Shown here: in pieces, positions 62,121 through 64,000 of the stretch
Numbering within the stretch: the stretch's first letter is position 1
Layout: the number at the start of each line of letters is the position of its first letter
Source: Cercis canadensis
Lineage: Eukaryota > Streptophyta > Magnoliopsida > Fabales > Fabaceae
Direction of reading: 5' to 3'
Length of the DNA: 64,000 bases
Assembly: GCA_003255065.1 (NCBI GenBank)
Contig: QAOA01001229.1
Coordinates: forward strand, 967,967-1,031,966
Program-made: the position numbers and the translations under genes
Notes under the pieces: model-generated
What the model saw: the letters and a program-made list of their open reading frames with translations, nothing else
Databases searched by the model: none
What the model was told of the DNA's origin: nothing

Positions 62121-63140
62121 ACCAAGAGATATAGCACTATCATCCTTCTAAAAAGGTGTATTATAGCCCTCACCTATATTTAATTACAGTTTGTTAGTGT
62201 TACCCTGAACATATCCTTTTTTTTTTTTTTTTTTTTGGTTGGTGAAAGTATCCCACTTTTATAGCCTAGCTAGCCATCATTAAATCTTCCGAAGAGTCAA
62301 CAGAAATTTTCTTTTATCACATGGAGGTTAATCTTGTTAGTAGATGACAGAAGGAAAAAAAAACATAGTAGCTTTTTGTTCTTCTTTCTATCATTCTGTT
62401 AATAACTTCAGTGAATATTTCATCCATAGCCGTTATAACGATAACATTGGATAAGACGAGGATTTAAATCTAGAAGCTTAATCTGATAAAAATAATGTTA
62501 GTTAATAAAACAAGGATAAGATTATCTTTTTGTTTTCCAAAGAGTTTTTAGGCATTATTTATGACTAATTTTTCGAGGTATGATCGGCCGCTATTAAAGT
62601 GGGGACCTCTCTTAAAAAAGTTTGTTGCATCTACAAGTGTTTAAACTCGAAACCACTTGTTTAAACAACTAGAGCCCATTTCACTCAGGCTAATCTTCGT
62701 TGGTAGGATAAGATTATCTAAACAAATACATAATAACATGCTTGATTCCATTTACAGAGTTGAGATTATTTTGGAAGTCCTTAGGATTAGTCATGAGTGG
62801 CACCATTGTGGGTCGGTTATTTATAAAACTTTCTATTCTTAGAGTACTTTCCTCTTTTATTCTCGTGAGAGTATTCAAAATTACCTTGATTGTCCTTTCT
62901 TTGTTAAAAGAAAATAAAGAACTATTTTCTAATCCATGACGGTTAAGGTAATAATAGTAAATGCTGCTGCCCCACATGGCCGTCACAATTAATTTAATAT
63001 CAGAAGAATAATTTCGGAAAACAGCGTTCTCACAAGGGTAAAAGTGCGATCAACTTTAAATAATATCACTCACACATTATTTAATTTCTCACACTTGTGC
63101 ACGGCAGCTACTTAATACAATTCATCACACTTATGTACCT
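62121..63140. other. AT-rich spacer between two foldback elements
   Basis: No gene is supported. A T-run lies at about 62218-62236. Confidence 0.45.
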
Positions 63141-63148
63141 TTAAAATT

Positions 63149-63514
63149 GGGGTTAATTGATAAAAAAAAATATTTTTTTCAAACTATTTATTGAGATAGA
63201 GCATTTACAAACTATTAATATAAATGATGCATTTTTTGTCACACTATATGGAAAAGTAACATTTTCATAAGTGTCATGTTACATTAGAATAATGTGACTC
63301 CATTTCCTAAAAATTAAAAAAGGCTTCATGTAGTGTGACACTTAAAAAAATTGTCACGTACTTTAGAGCGTAGCGTAACACTTATAAAAATGCAACTTTT
63401 TCGTGTAGCGTGACCATATTTGTTTGAAAAATTACACTATTTATGTAATAGTTTGCACAATACTCAATTTCAATAAATAGTTTACCAAAATGTATTTTTT
63501 TTGGTGAATTAACC
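63149..63514. mobile_element. MITE-like foldback element, 366 bp
   Basis: The two ends are inverted repeats over at least 80 bp (CAAACTATTTATTGAGATAG on the left against AAACTATTTATTGAAATTGA on the reverse strand of the right), and the pairing continues almost to the centre. TTAAAATT (63141-63148) and TTAAAATC (63515-63522) look like an 8-bp target duplication with one mismatch, which would fit a hAT-type insertion. No coding. Confidence 0.72.
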
Positions 63515-63522
63515 TTAAAATC

Positions 63523-64000
63523 ACTTAAGACCTAGTTTTAGTGTAGGAATCTACTGTTGAATAAAACACAAAACTGATATGTAAGAATAAACCATAAGCA
63601 AAATAAATTTTTTTTTTTTGGTAATCATATGCAAATAATATTATTCATTATCTTATGTTGCATTATGATGATTTTTTTCTTAGCTAAAGATAATACACTG
63701 TAAAATTATTTCCGAAGATAGATAGTATAAGGATGTTTCTGGGTTGGAAGTGTTTGAGCAGGAAAGTAAGTGTTTGGCTTTGCATTTTAGGCACATAACA
63801 TTCTTATCTGTTTCATTTTAAAGTCTTGAAAGAATAAAGATAATTCTGAAACGTTCTATTGCTAAACCAAAGTTACTAAGATCATGTAACAATGTCTCAT
63901 GACTTAGATAAAGACGTTATAATATGTCAACTACGATACAACAAAGTGACTAAGATCATGTAACAATGCCAATTAATGTTGATCCAAACAAGNAGCTTGA
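63523..64000. other. Spacer at window end with a short direct repeat
   Basis: No gene. ACTAAGATCATGTAACAATG occurs at about 63873 and again at about 63949, each preceded by GT and one variable base. An N at 63993 marks another probable contig join. Confidence 0.55.

Noticed and set aside
1..64000. CRISPR arrays, bacterial operons or phage features
   Set aside because: None seen. Repeats are microsatellites, foldbacks and transposon parts, and all genes are plant nuclear type.

Overview
The window looks like nuclear DNA of a eudicot plant. It is AT-rich, its genes are split by GT-AG introns, it has many (TA)n/(AG)n/(CA)n microsatellites, and every recognisable gene belongs to a plant family. 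The species cannot be told from the sequence. Isolated single N bases sit at 1504, 11195, 20695, 27731, 47510, 49255, 53967, 54224 and 63993. Most lie in homopolymers, and some are flanked by unmerged overlap, so they look like contig joins in a draft assembly.

Layout: (1) 1-5215 is a roughly 1.27 kb direct duplication (1-1272 and 3926-5214) around 2.65 kb of AT-rich sequence with a foldback element. The right copy is the upstream region of the first gene. (2) 5367-10423 (+) is an NCL-type Na+/Ca2+ exchanger with EF-hands, 7 exons, 588 aa. (3) 14355-12560 (-) is a SPEAR/TIE-type EAR-motif transcriptional repressor, 5 exons, 417 aa. (4) 17428-17501 (+) is a tRNA gene, best read as Ile(UAU). 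(5) 18463-20165 (+) is an IQ67-domain (IQD) calmodulin-binding protein, 5 exons, 302 aa. (6) 20585-22211 is a non-autonomous Mutator-like element with long inverted repeats and a near-perfect 9-bp target duplication. (7) 25882-24566 (-) is a CIN-class TCP transcription factor (TCP3/4/10 type) with an intact miR319 site and an unusual coding-looking leader. (8) About 26.5-43.7 kb is a gene-poor AT-rich stretch. (9) 43830-49134 (+) is a plastid-type P-loop ATPase of the Ycf45/SPD1 family, 9 exons, 664 aa. (10) 49256-53966 is decayed Helitron Rep/helicase sequence held between N bases and an exact 256-bp repeat of the ATPase gene's 3' end, probably a mis-scaffolded contig. (11) 60311-60556 (+) is a CLE peptide gene. 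(12) 61.8-63.5 kb holds two MITE-like foldback elements.

How the genes fit together: in Arabidopsis, TIE/SPEAR proteins recruit TOPLESS-type corepressors to CIN-TCPs, and miR319 limits those TCP mRNAs. Two partners of one leaf and organ growth module therefore lie about 10 kb apart here. From memory of Arabidopsis locus numbers, NCL lies beside TCP3, IQD10 beside TCP4, and CLE4-7 beside TCP10. The window may thus keep in one place an ancestral block that Arabidopsis has split across duplicated chromosomes. This synteny claim is inference and needs checking.

No clearly new biological system was found. The points most worth following are the undivided syntenic block, the open non-AUG extension and separate upstream ORF of the TCP gene, the Helitron/assembly anomaly, and the perfect 16-bp hairpin in the CLE 3' region.
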